Assembly (NCBI GenBank): GCA_947034895.1
Contig: OX344762.1
Span: 15,009,501 to 15,073,500 of the forward strand
Direction of reading: 5' to 3'
Length of the DNA: 64,000 nt
From: Rhytidiadelphus loreus
Taxonomy: Eukaryota; Streptophyta; Bryopsida; Hypnales; Hylocomiaceae
This document shows, one piece after another, positions 13,249 through 25,161 of the stretch (the first letter of the stretch is position 1; each line of letters begins with the position of its first letter). Both the position numbers and the translations under genes were made by a program. The notes below the pieces were generated by a model. The model saw only the letters and a program-made list of their open reading frames with translations, had not been told where the DNA came from and did no database searches.

Positions 13249-15644
13249 ATGAATGATAAATTCGATATCAAGGGCATACTCGGGAAAGGAGATTCACGCG
13301 TCAATGGAATTTCTAAAACCAAGATCATTTGCACATTGGGTCCGAAATCACGGGATGTTCCCATGCTGGAGAAGCTGCTCCGCGCCGGAATGAACGTAGC
13401 TCGATTCAATTTTTCCCACGGAACCTACGAATACCATTCAGGGACGCTTGACGCTCTGAAGCAGGCCATGTACAACACTCAAATCATGTGCGGCGTCCTC
13501 CTCGATACCAAGGTAATTTCAAAACAATCGCGTTCCTACACTAACATGCAGTAGGTGGTAAAATTGAACTTTAATTCGCAATCTCGTCTTGAAGCAGACA
13601 ATGAGGAGACACTTGACACAAGAACGACTACAGTAATTAAAGTTATCTGCTTCGATTCGTTATCAATGAGTGTTGCATAGTGGTGAAATATGCAAAAACA
13701 GTTGCAAAATAGCAAAAGCGAGAGCAAATCAACGTGAAGGAAAATAGAATATCTGTGGAATAAAACAGTTGTTTCGTCATACGTTCTTCTGTTCTTACCG
13801 TGTTTCCTTTGATCCTAAGGAAAGGAGTCTATTCATGTTTCCAATGCTAGATTTGAAAATTCGATGCTTTGATTTACAATGTAATTTGTTAACCTGTCAC
13901 ACCACGTGTGCTCATGAGATGGGAAATAGGGTCCGGAGATTCGGACGGGGACGCTGAAGGGAGGGCAAGGAATTAAACTCATTCGAGGTCAAGAGCTTAT
14001 GATTACAACAGATTACACTCATGAAGGTGATAACACAATGATCGCCATGAGCTACCCTAAGCTTGCTCAAGATGTGAAGCCAGGGAATATGATTTTGTGC
14101 TCGGACGGGACTATCAGTCTCATGGTGCTGGAGTGCGACCCAGGTGCCGGGAAGGTGAAGTGTAGGTGCGAGAACTCAGCAAGTTTGGGTGAACGCAAGA
14201 ATGTGAATTTGCCCGGAATTGTTGTTGACCTTCCAACATTTACACCACGAGATGTTGAGGATATCACCATTTGGGGCATTCCAAACCGAATTGATTTTAT
14301 TGCTGCTTCTTTTGTGCGGAAAGGCTCCGATGTGGTCAAAGTCAAGGAGTTGCTTGGGAAAGCATCAAGTTCCATCCACATTATCTCCAAGGTATCTATT
14401 TCAGTTCTCTACGTACGTAAGCCCTTCTAGACTTGTGCTCTTAAATGTCTAATTGTATGTTCCGATCTTGAATTGCTAATCAAATTCAGCTTATGTTGTG
14501 GTTGCACTCAGGTGGAAAACCAAGAGGGACTACAAAACTTTGATGATATTCTGCGCGAGACAGATGCTGTTATGGTTGCTAGAGGAGACTTGGGAATGGA
14601 AATACCTACAGAGAAAATTTTCTTAGCACAGAAAATGATGATATACAAGTGCAATGCGAAGGGGAAACCTGTAGTAACAGCAACCCAAATGCTAGAGTCT
14701 ATGATTAAATCCCCACGCCCAACGCGAGCAGAAGCAACAGATGTTGCCAACGCCGTTCTTGATGGCACCGATTGCGTGATGCTTAGTGGTGAGACGGCAA
14801 ATGGAATCAACCCTGATGTTGCTGTTGGAATAATGGCCAGTATCTGTCGGGAGGCTGAACAAGCCATCGACTATTCTACATTATTCAGAGATCTAGTGCG
14901 AAATGTCCCCATGCCAATGAGCCCACTGGAGAGTTTGGCATCATCAGCGGTCCGAACAGCCAATAAAATTCGGGCAGCCTTGATCGTAGTTCTAACCCGT
15001 GGGGGAAGCACTGCTAGATTGGTAGCAAAATACAGGCCCTCGGTTCCTATTCTATCTGTAGCAGTCCCAGTTATGACCACCGATAGTATCGAATGGCAAA
15101 TTAGCGAGGAGTCGCCAGCTCACCACAGCTTGATTTGCAGGTTACGTCTCTACTTTCTACAGCCTGTTTCAATTCCGTACTCATATCACTACTTTTGGAT
15201 GATCACATACATGGACCATGAAATTTTCGGAGTCAATCTTACTCAATACAAAGAGCTTCTTGGATACCAGTGATCCGTTCATTCACATCGTCATTAAATT
15301 TCTTCAATTCAATTAGTGAGTCCTTACCCATCCCGAGACGAAATGACGGTACTTTGTTGGCAACGATTCTGGAAAGCTTTATCGTTGTTTGTAGGAAATT
15401 TGCATTGCACTGGTGGTGGACCCTTACAAAAGTTGCAATGGTATTGTGCAGGGGATTGATCCCGCTCTTAGCTGAGGGCTCTGTGAAGGCCACGGACGCT
15501 GACTCAACTGATAACACCTTGAATGCAGCTCTAGAATATGCAATCAGCCGAAACCTCTGTAAACCTGGGCAAGCAGTCGTAGCTCTTCATCGCATAGGAT
15601 CTGCCTCTGTTATCAAAATAATGGAGGTCCGAGATATCTACTGA
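13249..15644 (+). CDS. Pyruvate kinase, cytosolic type
   Basis: Transfers phosphate from phosphoenolpyruvate to ADP in the last step of glycolysis. Exons are 13249-13512, 13930-14391, 14512-15140 and 15452-15644 (phases 0, 0, 2), giving 515 residues, the usual size for a plant cytosolic isozyme. Seen in order: K-T-K-I-I-C-T-L-G-P at the start of the barrel, N-F-S-H-G in the substrate region, D-T-K-G-P-E-I-R-T-G across the exon 1/2 junction, the active-site Lys signature I-I-S-K-V-E-N-Q-E-G across exons 2/3, G-D-L-G-M-E-I, M-L-S-G-E-T-A-N-G and the C-terminal T-R-G-G-S-T. There is no N-terminal extension that could serve as a transit peptide, so cytosol is inferred. All splice sites are GT-AG and every joined frame is open. 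Confidence 0.95.
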
Positions 15645-16984
15645 TATCTCACACCGTACCTCTTTGCAGGCCAAAGCACAGTCAAGCATTACTCAACCCC
15701 AGATGGAAAATCACCTGCAAAAGATACTGTGTTTCTCACCGTTGTCGCCAACCTTCTTTGCTGCCCCCTAGGCCGAAGTTAGCATGTCTTGGTAGTTTTC
15801 ATGCCGCCCATACACATGTGAAGTTATTCAGCTACTAAAAACTCATAAAATTTGGCACTGGCAGTACACAAAAAATTGTAACGACGTAGAAAATTTCAGA
15901 ATATGCAATCTGGATTCTGCTCCTACTTTCAGTCCTCAAATGCCAAGAAGCTAACTGTATTGTACAAAAGAATTGGGTAATGTACAAATTCTTAGTGCAC
16001 ATAATGAGACACTGTCATGTCAACCCCTAAAACTAGAACCATCGGTGCCTATTTTCACATGATTACATTCATCCGGAAGAAGGCACTTCATTGTTTCTTC
16101 TACTAAGCCTACGTTTTCCCTTGTGAAAAAACAATCCAGTCGCCGCCGCAAAGGAGGATTCTTTCGCAACAGAAATCACAGCGCTGCACACCCTGTAGTA
16201 TATAACTTGTAAGGATTAGTAGAAACATCAAAGCAAGAATATATATATAGAATTGCATCCAGCAAGAGGCAGCTGTTAACATTTTTTAGCCATTGAAGCA
16301 TTGCAACCTTCTATTTTCAGATGCTAAGATATTGCATTAACAAAGTACTATTCCCACTTGGGGCTGAAGTCATTCATACGCAGATATATGCATCCATGGT
16401 TATGTCAATCGTTTTTTCATCCCTCAACATAGCATCTATAACCGAAAATCTCCTCCCATTTGCCTTTTGCCTTCTTCTTGACACCTCACCGAAGGATGGA
16501 ATACCTATCCCCACGATTCTTGGAGAAGGACTTGAGTGCCTAAATGGTCAAAAGTGGCCACTTCGATATCTAGAGGATTTGAAATGAATCATTTACGAAG
16601 CTTCAAGGAAGGTAGCCAATAGAAAGAGGAAACCAAGTCTTGGAAAGTAATAAAATGAGCTATGAGCTTCGAAAGTGCACTTCCTATTTTTAGTTCAGGT
16701 ACCGAGGGATTCCACCCTGTAACACCACGGAGAACTCAAAAAGTCCGACGAAGAATGGACATCCTAGACACCCAAGATCCAGGATATCACAGAGAATTCC
16801 AAGGTGTCACAGGGCCTAAAGAATGTTATGAATGGATCCACTTAATACATTACCAGCTAAATTCAACAAAAAGACAACTGCATGGCAGATCAAAGTATCA
16901 TTCTCAAAATGCGTACCTGCAAAGATCTTCACAAGTAGTTGTCATTGTTTCATTCTCCACGAGGTTTTCCATTACTTTACATTA
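15645..16984. other. Convergent 3' flanks of pyruvate kinase and PPR-SMR gene
   Basis: The two genes converge here. The stretch probably contains both 3' UTRs and a short spacer. ORFs at 16321-16587 and 16662-16991 carry no recognisable motifs. No RNA gene or repeat family is seen. Confidence 0.4.
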
Positions 16985-19900
16985 TCATTGATGCAGAAAG
17001 AATCTGGAATCCACCAGGCCCAAGCCCTGTGCAATACCAGGAGATAAAAGCCACTTTTGCACGGCATTTCCGGATGCAGTCACGCGGCCACAGTTGCCGA
17101 CCACGTCCGTGAAGGGGGCACAAAGCTGTGCCAGCTGCAAATCCACAGGGACCTTCAAGGCTGAGCTTTTCGACTTGGAGTGTGTACCCTTACCAGTGAT
17201 GATGACTACATCCTCAGGAGCATCTTCCCCCCAAACCCAAGCAAGGCGAAGCTCCTCCAGCCACACCAGTAACATAGTGATGGCTGCTCCAACCGACAAT
17301 CTGCACAGCATACACACTCGCGTCAGCCGCAAGTTTCGCCGTGGATCACTTTCTCAGCAAAGTTTAACCCGTTGGTCCCCCGAGCCAAACATAAAAATTC
17401 CACCATGGAATCTCGTATCTAATAATAGTAACTTCCAAAGATATTTTTAGTGCTAACAAATGTAGGGTAGGATCTCTTCTTTCTATTGATATGTTTTTTC
17501 TATCTTACTTGAGCTTCCTAAATGATTCATTTCAACTACTATAGGTATGGAAGCAGCCGCTATTGACCATTTAGGCTCTAGGAGGTTAATTCAGCTAATC
17601 AAATGCAGTCCCACATTGGACCCTGGCATTAGTAACAAGTAGACTAGTAAAGTTTCAACTTATGGAACTCACCTGTGAAGGTCAAGGCACCATTCCGATT
17701 TCGTGAAAACGAAAAACGTGTCGTCGTACACTCCTGCCTCTTTTGTAAGGTGGAGCACACGGGAGGCTCGTTCACAAAGACCCCAATTCCATAGGATGTC
17801 CAAAAGAGAGTTGCAGAATGACATTTGGTTGGCCTTGGGCTGCCTCGTTAAATCGTCAAACATTTTCGACACGTCTTCCCAGAGACTATCATTGAGCGAG
17901 CCTCCTGCCACTAGATTGTATAGTGTGCTTTCCATTTCAGAATTCGAAGACTGCAAAACCATGACAATCGTCAGTTTCCAATAAGATACCACATTATTCA
18001 GAAAATCCTTGAAAGCTTATTGTGACAAGCAAATAAAAAGAAAGGAAATAAGACTACAATATCATCTTCAGTCGATCAGGTAGGAGTGAAGACATTATAC
18101 AAGAAATTTCTCAATACCAATGCTCTAGCCAGACAAAATAAGGGAAGGGATAATTTGACTAGAAAGCAAAATACCTGCAAGCTCTGAAGCAGTACTTGAG
18201 GTTCTTCCCAAGATTTGGATCTGCCGCAGGACGACAAAATGGCAGCATACGTAATGAGGTTGGGCTGACAACCTTGCCGCCTCATCACATTGACCATCTG
18301 AGCGGCTTCCTTGTAATTCCCAGCCTTCCCGTGTGCATCGACAAGTGAGCTGTAGATCAAGACGTTGGCTTCATAACCTGCCGCCTGCATTTCGTCGAAG
18401 GCATTCTTGGCCTCTTCAGGCAAGCCAGCTTTTCCATAAGCATCAATCAGCGACAAAAAAGTAACTTGGTTTGGTCTTATCCCCGAATGCTGCATTGCCT
18501 TGAACAACTCCTCAGATTTTTTAAACAAACCCTCTTTGGCATAGGCATCAATCATAGCTGTATATGCCATCACGTCAAGCGTCACATTAGCTCCTTTCAT
18601 ACCTTTGAAAGTATTCTCTGCACTTTCCCAAAGACCCGCCTTTCCGTAGGAGTGAATCAGGGCAGTGTATGTAATGTGATCAGGCTGGACGCCATGCTGA
18701 ACCATATTCTCCACCAAATCCTCGGCTTTCTCATAAAGCCCAACTTTGCCGCAAGCATCAATGACGGTATTGTACGTAGCCGAATTTGGAGACACCCTCT
18801 GGTCCGGTTCCCCTTCTCTCATGGACTGCAGAACTCGTATCCCAATGTCCACCATTCCTTCTCTGCAGAGAGCGTCGATGAGAATGTTGTAGGTGATGAC
18901 ATTTGGTTTACAACCGTGCTCAAGTCCGTTGGTACCATTTCGCATGTCCATAAAAGTCTCGATTGCTTGATCGTAGCGACCTCCTTTCACCAGAGCATCA
19001 ATGAGCGCATTGCATGTCACCGTGTTGGGTTGGCAATTAGGTTCAGGGCATTCCTTCATGTGGTTGAACACTGCAAGGGCTTCTTCAAACATCCTTCCTT
19101 TCCCGTAGGCATTCACCATGGCCGTGTATGTGTACTGATCTACTTGGCATTTCTCCAGTAGCATCTCTTGGAATAATAATGCTGCACGGTGGACCTGAAA
19201 GTATTGGACCACATAAAGTCAGACAAGCCAGTGGTTCAGTCAACTTGCAAAAACATATCTGATTCTGGCTTGTAAGAGTGTACGAGATTAAAGCAGAATC
19301 TCAATATGAAGGAAGGCAATTGTTACTTCAGAAACGAGCAGAAGAAGGCACTGACCCGACCCTCTCTCCCCAGAAAACCAATGAGGCGGGTATACAAGCG
19401 AGAGTTGGGACGATACCATCGCTGCTTCTTCGACCAAGAAAACAGCTGCAAACCAAGATCAAAATGTGCAAAGTCAGGACACAGTTTCATCTTCGTGTTA
19501 GCATCCGTATATAAAGAGAATATTAATCTTCTAATAAAGTGTAGAACGTGAAACGGGTCCCAATAGAGGGTAGCGCAAAAGGATGACCTCTAATGTGCAT
19601 TTCCAATCATGCTGTCGTTGAAGCTCCGTGAGCACACAGGTAATGTCGAACGGTGACAGGGCTCTGGGGTGATTATCCATCACATCCTCTATCCTGTGTG
19701 TCTGTCTCCATGACCTCCGCAATGAAGCAACCAGTGACTGGATTTCTGGACTACAAGCAACTGCAGTTGAAAATCTAGGACGTGCCTCCTTGTGCCCAGT
19801 TAGCAACCTGGGGACCTTTGCTCTGGAGTTCGCGCTGTGGCCCGAAACCCTCTTGGGTGTCACCTGCAGGATCAATATTCAGAACATCAAAATGGAATAT

Positions 19901-20701
19901 CAGTATTTTCTCCAGACTAGTAATGACATCCAAAAGATAGACTTACGCCAAGGTCACAGTCCTTGGAGATGGACCGCCAGATAGTAAAAGGAAAAATCTG
20001 CATTAAGTAACTGAAGAGACAGAAAGATTGTTTGCATGACTCTGCAGTTCAGAACTACTGGACCAACTAGCGTTCCAAAAATTGGCATGATTAGCATTTA
20101 AGAAATAGCTTGTGGCCGTAACCGTCAGTTCGAAGAACTCAAAACAAATTTCAGAATTCAAGATATTTTCTATGGCAAACAGTTCTAAACGTTTTACATC
20201 TACACAATTCTATAAAAATGGTCTGCCAGTCAGTTTGCCAACCTTGTGTAGCCCTGCCTTCAAAGCCAGATGATCTCTCATCTGCACTTTTGGTCGCACA
20301 TTCAACCGGATGGAAGGCAATTCCAAATGATGTACATCACTGACGACTGACTTGACAACATGCCCTGGTTTCCTCAGTTCCAGCTGCGGCGTCTCAGGCA
20401 AATCTTCATCGTTATTTTTCAAAGCTCCACTTTCCTCAACATTGTCAACCGCTCGTCGCTGAAAGTTGGTAGAAGGAGGAGTCACAACGCCCGTCACGAT
20501 GACTCTGCATCTCTTACTCATTCTCCTGCATGACTTGTTCACTATGAACAAGGCGGTTCCCTCAAAAAAAGATGGGCCTCGCAGGATGGCAGGAGCCAGA
20601 GGTGGAAATGAGTCGACGCTGTTGATAGGAAATGATCGCAAGTGTGTCTCCGAGAATGCTAACGACGTCGTCAATTGACTTGTACACCTGAACAACAGCA
20701 T
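16985..20701 (-). CDS. PPR-SMR protein, probably organellar (GUN1/pTAC2/SVR7-type architecture)
   Basis: RNA-binding pentatricopeptide protein with a C-terminal SMR domain. Exons on the minus strand are 20701-20243, 19863-19588, 19445-19356, 19194-18175, 17950-17673 and 17300-16985; the phases sum correctly to 812 residues. The N-terminus is rich in Ser, Thr and Arg with few acids, like a transit peptide. About ten P-class PPR repeats of ~35 residues run from roughly residue 255 to 605 (pattern T-Y-T-A-L-I-H-S-Y-G-K-A-G-L, with P-N or P-D at repeat starts). The SMR domain, at about 700 to 795, shows L-D-L-H-R (split by the last intron) and T-G-K-G-T-H, matching the LDxH and TGxGxH motifs. Plant PPR-SMR proteins act in chloroplast or mitochondrial gene expression. 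Which member this corresponds to is not decided here. Confidence 0.9.
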
Positions 20702-21320
20702 GAATTATGAGCAACGGACGCGTAACCACCTGCAGCTGACTCAATTATTGAATTGCCAATTGCTTGAACTCGTTCCTCTACAAGAATTAGATTCTAAATC
20801 CTAATCCTGCAGGACACAACACTAAAGAATACTGAAATTTTCAATCTACACAGACAAAATTAGGGCGTGATTAGGCATTATGGAGCAAGTGCGACCTCCA
20901 CCCTATCGAACACTTGCGGTTCAACCTCAGGCAGCAATTGCATCACTAGTCAGAGTATTCCAGTGGGGTCGAAGAGCCATGGTAGAAAGTCAAGGTAGAA
21001 AGGAGCAAGATTATGAGTCAAAATCTCATTGAAAGCATGGGTGGAAGCAATAGTCAAGACCAAAGCCGTAATTTTGATTGTTCTCTTCAATCTAATAATC
21101 TTATAATCTAATAATCTAATAATCTAATAATCTAATAATCTAATAATCTAATAATCCCGCGCAGTTCATTGGCCGACAAAGAGCCATAAGCGAGGACATC
21201 TACGATGCGCATCTAGTTCTCCATGGTCACCATTCTCGACAAAACTTCAGGAAAAACCCTAAAATACAGACACTGAGATAAATATTCCAAAATCGATAGT
21301 CAAATGCAGTGAGTGGCAAA
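20702..21320. other. Upstream region of the PPR-SMR gene
   Basis: Probable promoter and leader on the minus strand. It contains the 8-bp microsatellite at 21085-21155. No other element is recognised. Confidence 0.4.
21085..21155. repeat. Microsatellite, 8-bp unit TCTAATAA
   Basis: About eight near-perfect units of TCTAATAA, the first ones slightly diverged (ATCTTATAATC), lie about 0.4 kb upstream of the PPR-SMR start codon. Confidence 0.85.
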
Positions 21321-21465
21321 CCTGTTGAGAGAAAGATGGAATGCAGATCGGGAAGTCCGGTGAGATGAAGCTTTGGAGGTTCCAAACGCGTAACATGATG
21401 TTGTACATGACGAAGAGGGCCATCGCCCCCGCACCCAACACATCCTCCCCGCCCTTTCTACTCAA
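21259..21465 (-). CDS. Small hypothetical protein or first exon, with one hydrophobic segment
   Basis: A minus-strand ORF of 68 codons begins with a clear ATG and encodes an Ala/Gly-rich start followed by a hydrophobic stretch (A-M-A-L-F-V-M-Y-N-I-M-L) and an aromatic region. After S-F-S-Q-Q a possible splice donor CAG|GTTTGC occurs at about 21320, so the true product may be a shorter first exon of about 48 codons. I do not recognise it and found no downstream exon that joins in frame. It may instead be an upstream ORF of the PPR-SMR transcript. Low certainty. Confidence 0.25.
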   Translation of the reverse strand: MSRKGGEDVLGAGAMALFVMYNIMLRVWNLQSFISPDFPICIPSFSQQVCHSLHLTIDFGIFISVSVF

Positions 21466-22640
21466 AACATCCTCTTCCTCTTCTTCCCCAAATCACACAC
21501 ACTAAGTTCGGAATTGTGTGTTCAGCATCAAGCAAGAGCTACCTCGGCCTGTACCACATTCAATTCCCAAGAGTGAGTACCCCAATGAATCCACCCTAAA
21601 TTCAAACTTATCTGAACCTCCCACATCTGTTCAGCAATCGAGTTTAGGTCATCTACCAAGAAACCTTTGAACTTCCTTAACCTTTGCATTCCATAGCCTA
21701 TCGTCAGACTGTTACAATTTGATATGCTCTTGCTAGGAAAGGAAAAAGGGGATTTCAAAGCAACTGGAGTGCACGATTCTGGTATCCCAAACTTAATTCT
21801 AACTGATATCAGAAACCCAAAACCCAAAACCATTAAAGGCGAAGCACAAGTACCACAACACGACTATCAAGGCGACATAGCTGCAATCCACGCCCCAAAT
21901 CCTCAAAACCACCTCCAAATTCAGCCAGAAGCACTTCAATTCAAGCTAGATGCCATAATTGCAAACCAGTGACCCCGAATGGGCAACGGCAATCCAAGCC
22001 TCCAGAAGACGAGATTGCGAAGCCGGAAACGAATACCGTGGCAGTAACTTAGAGTTTTGGGGGAAGCGATGCAATTGAATTGGCGAGATTGCAAAGCAGC
22101 GGCATTGATGGAATAAAGCGCAAAGCATCATCATGTGCGGTTGGTTTCATTTCAGTTGCGCTTTTGTGGCGACGGATGGGAGATGTGGAGCACAATTTCT
22201 CCACAATTTGGATCGCGCCCGTGTTTTCCTGGAAAAGAAGAAAAAATTCTGCATTGGGCGAGGTGGGTATGCTGGTTTCGTGTGGAGGAGCAGGGCGGAA
22301 AGTGTTGGTGTAGCGTGTTGGGCTTTTGGGCTTTTGGGTAGGGCCCTGATCCAGGCTACAAGTTTTTCATTGGCTGGGATGATGCTGCCAGCTCCTCTGA
22401 TTTGTCTGCTGACTGGGCGGACAGGGCCCGGCACTCAGTTGGGAAGTGGCCTTGCCCACTCAAATCATCTTCAATGCAACCGGTATACTGGCCCTCCAAA
22501 TTTATTTTCTAACTTTTGATTGGTTTATAATTAGGAAATGAAATTGACTATAATTAGAAGCACATCAAAGATATTCGTAAATAGATCCAATAAATGAATT
22601 GGAAATTGGACAACTAACATACCATTGAAAGACAAATAAT
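21466..22640. other. Intergenic, no gene recognised
   Basis: Moderate-GC sequence with several overlapping ORFs (to 128 codons at 22133-22519). None has a recognisable motif, coding bias or splice support. It could be promoter or leader for the minus-strand ORF at 21465. Confidence 0.35.
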
Positions 22641-23482
22641 TTAACCCTTAAGCGCTACGACGTCCATATTTTTTGGATGATGAACAGAGGGCTTCAAGGT
22701 ACAGGTTTTGTCCAACCAACTTTTCATTCATCCAATGTAACACTTGAATCTTGAAAAGACAACCTTCCTTAATGATCAATTTCATGAAATTGCGGTAAAT
22801 GATATTTCTTTAGAAAGATATAAGCAAAAATGTGCCAAAATTAGAAAAAGGATCAAGGCGTTAAAGGGTTAATGTGACACGACAAGTCATGTTTAATCCC
22901 TAAATGTCCAAAGTCTTCTCCAAAATTGACGATTTTAGCAAAATCATCATAAAGTACTATTTGAAAGAATATTTTGGAATCAATATACAATTAAGAGTTG
23001 TAGATTTTGAGTTTTAGATTCCATCCGTATGGTTAGATTCACCAATGCTATCACCAATATTCTTTTATAAATTTTGAAAGGGAAATTTCTTAGTTCCTTC
23101 TAAATTCAATTACAAGCAAAATATTATCATTTTTTTAGTAGAATTTGTTGGAATGGATTTGAAATGAGGTTCTCTTGATATGGTGAATTTTTGAGATTTT
23201 TTTGTCTATGACCTCATTTTTTACCTCATTTTTGCAAATCCAATTTTGAACTAAAGTCAATGCAATTTTGGCTTGGTCGACTATTTGATATACTTCCACA
23301 TTTGTAATTTTAGAAAAATATGTACTACAATAACACCAAATTCAACTATTAGATATGACAATTACTTCATAAAGTATCTCCACAAATTAAGATGACTTTC
23401 ATCCAAGAAATAATGAGAAAGAAACAAGAATATCAATCTATTCATCATCCAAAAAGTGGATGTCAGAGCGCTTAAGAGTTAA
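22641..23482. mobile_element. TTAA-bounded inverted-repeat element, possibly two overlapping elements
   Basis: The left end reads TTAACCCTTAAGCGCT then GACGTCCA and TTTTTTGGATGATGAA. The right end, read on the other strand, is TTAACTCTTAAGCGCT then GACATCCA and TTTTTGGATGATGAA. The two ends form an inverted repeat of about 45 bases bounded by TTAA at 22641-22644 and 23479-23482. An internal GTTAAAGGGTTAA at 22860-22872 could close a shorter ~230-bp element with the same left end. TTAA targets and CCC-starting ends fit non-autonomous piggyBac-like elements; no transposase is present. Confidence 0.6.
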
Positions 23483-23685
23483 GAAAGAAAATTCATGCAA
23501 ATGGCATAGCAAGTTTTGGAAATTTGAAGTGCAATTATTCATCCTCCAGATTTTGTGTGAAAAGGGAATATCTTTTACAATAATTTGACTTCCAATGACT
23601 ACTTTTACATTTTTTTAAGCCAACAATTCACACGGTTCCAAAATAGTTGATTTCCACGGTGACGAGCTCGTCATTTAAGGATTAA
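22893..23685. mobile_element. Second TTAA-bounded element interleaved with the first
   Basis: The left end TTAATCCCTAAATG (22893) pairs with the right end, which reads TTAATCCTTAAATG on the other strand (closing at 23685). Its right ~100 bases match the repeat at 1-103. It overlaps the element ending at 23482, so one inserted into the other or they share recombined ends. Non-coding. Confidence 0.5.
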
Positions 23686-25161
23686 TGATGCTTTCTAACT
23701 TAGAGTTGGGGAGCAAGCACCATTGATGCACAAATTCTGATTTGGAACAACAGAGTCTTCATTCCCTCTAAACATTAGATAAATATCTAGAGGGAGTCAT
23801 GGACATAGACCAAAATGCCTTGACAAGTGTAATATATCACGCAAATAAATAAATGTTGCACTAATGGACTATAAATCAAAAGGGGGATTTATCTATTTTG
23901 GACAGTGAAAAAAGTGACCTTTGCTTAGAATGATGAAGCCCTTTACATCTCCACAAATATGATGAAGCATGAAAGATGTGAATGAAATGCATTTGTTCAT
24001 CCATCTTATAATTAACTATATTATTTTTAGAATTTTTAGCAATTTTTCAATTTCATCCATTGAGAAAGGGGAATACATTGCCAAATATCCCCTCTGGGAA
24101 AATATGTATCACTTTCAAGCAAAATATCACGTAAGATTTTTTGTTCGGAGTCTTAAAAGAATTTACAAATCTAAAATTAACCTTGAAAGGAAGTTGTGTT
24201 GTCGTCCCATTATTGTAAGACTCTTTTGAGTGGGTAGTGGGGAATGACTCATATAATTTGGCAATAAATATGAGTGGAAACTATTTTATTTTACTTTTCG
24301 AAATGAAACCGCATGTTTCCTATGAGTCGTGTAAGTTGTAAAGTTTTCAGATTTTTTGGTGAAGATAGTGAATGCTTAGAGTTCCCTAGGACTGCTTGTA
24401 GTGAAATCATCATCAAGGCCCACATCACTGTCAATTGGTGTATGCAATCCACTCAAAAGCTAAGAAGCTAATGTGAAGATTTCTCTCTCCCAGCTGCAGC
24501 CAACTAGCGAATTACTAAGAAGAAACTGCTCTGAGAGAATCCTTTGGTGCTTTACAAGAGGTTGTCCATCAATCAGCACATGCATTTGCCAAGGAAACAC
24601 ACTTAAGTGAACTAAGTCGCATTAGCGTCAAAGGCCACAGATGCCACTTTATTCTGGTCTCAAATGCGAAAATCAATACATGAACAAAATAAATTCTTCC
24701 ATGAACATGCTTTATCAACAGATTCTTCAACAGGACTCGAGTCAGTACAGACGCCTGAAGCAGCCTGTCCCCAATTGCCCCGTGCTGGAACCAAAGACTA
24801 CTCTTTCACCATGCTCTACCTCGAGAGCTCTGCTCAGTAAAATGCACAGCTGAAACATAATTCCATACACAAACTATGCAATTTTAATGGTTAAAAACAT
24901 AGTCTTGCAATTCAAGAGTATAAATATGAGGGTTCCCCAGATCTCCCAACAATATCACAACACAACTTCTTGATCTGCACGTAAACAATAAAGCATGTGC
25001 CACATATATTCATCAAAGATCATGCCAAATGATCATCTATACGTTATATATCATCACTACACATGGTAATCGATACAGCATGTAAAGCATAATTACGTAT
25101 ATCACAATTGACTCCATGACCACTTGACCATAAACGTGCAGCTCAACAGCATTTTAGTATA
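23686..25161. other. Intergenic and 3' flank of the patatin gene
   Basis: No gene recognised. The part nearest 25161 is probably the 3' UTR of the minus-strand patatin gene. ORFs at 23969-24229 and 24641-24853 have no motif. Confidence 0.4.

Noticed and set aside
22080..22519. Overlapping ORFs as a coding exon
   Set aside because: Several frames are open at once because of composition; no family motif and no conserved splice sites.
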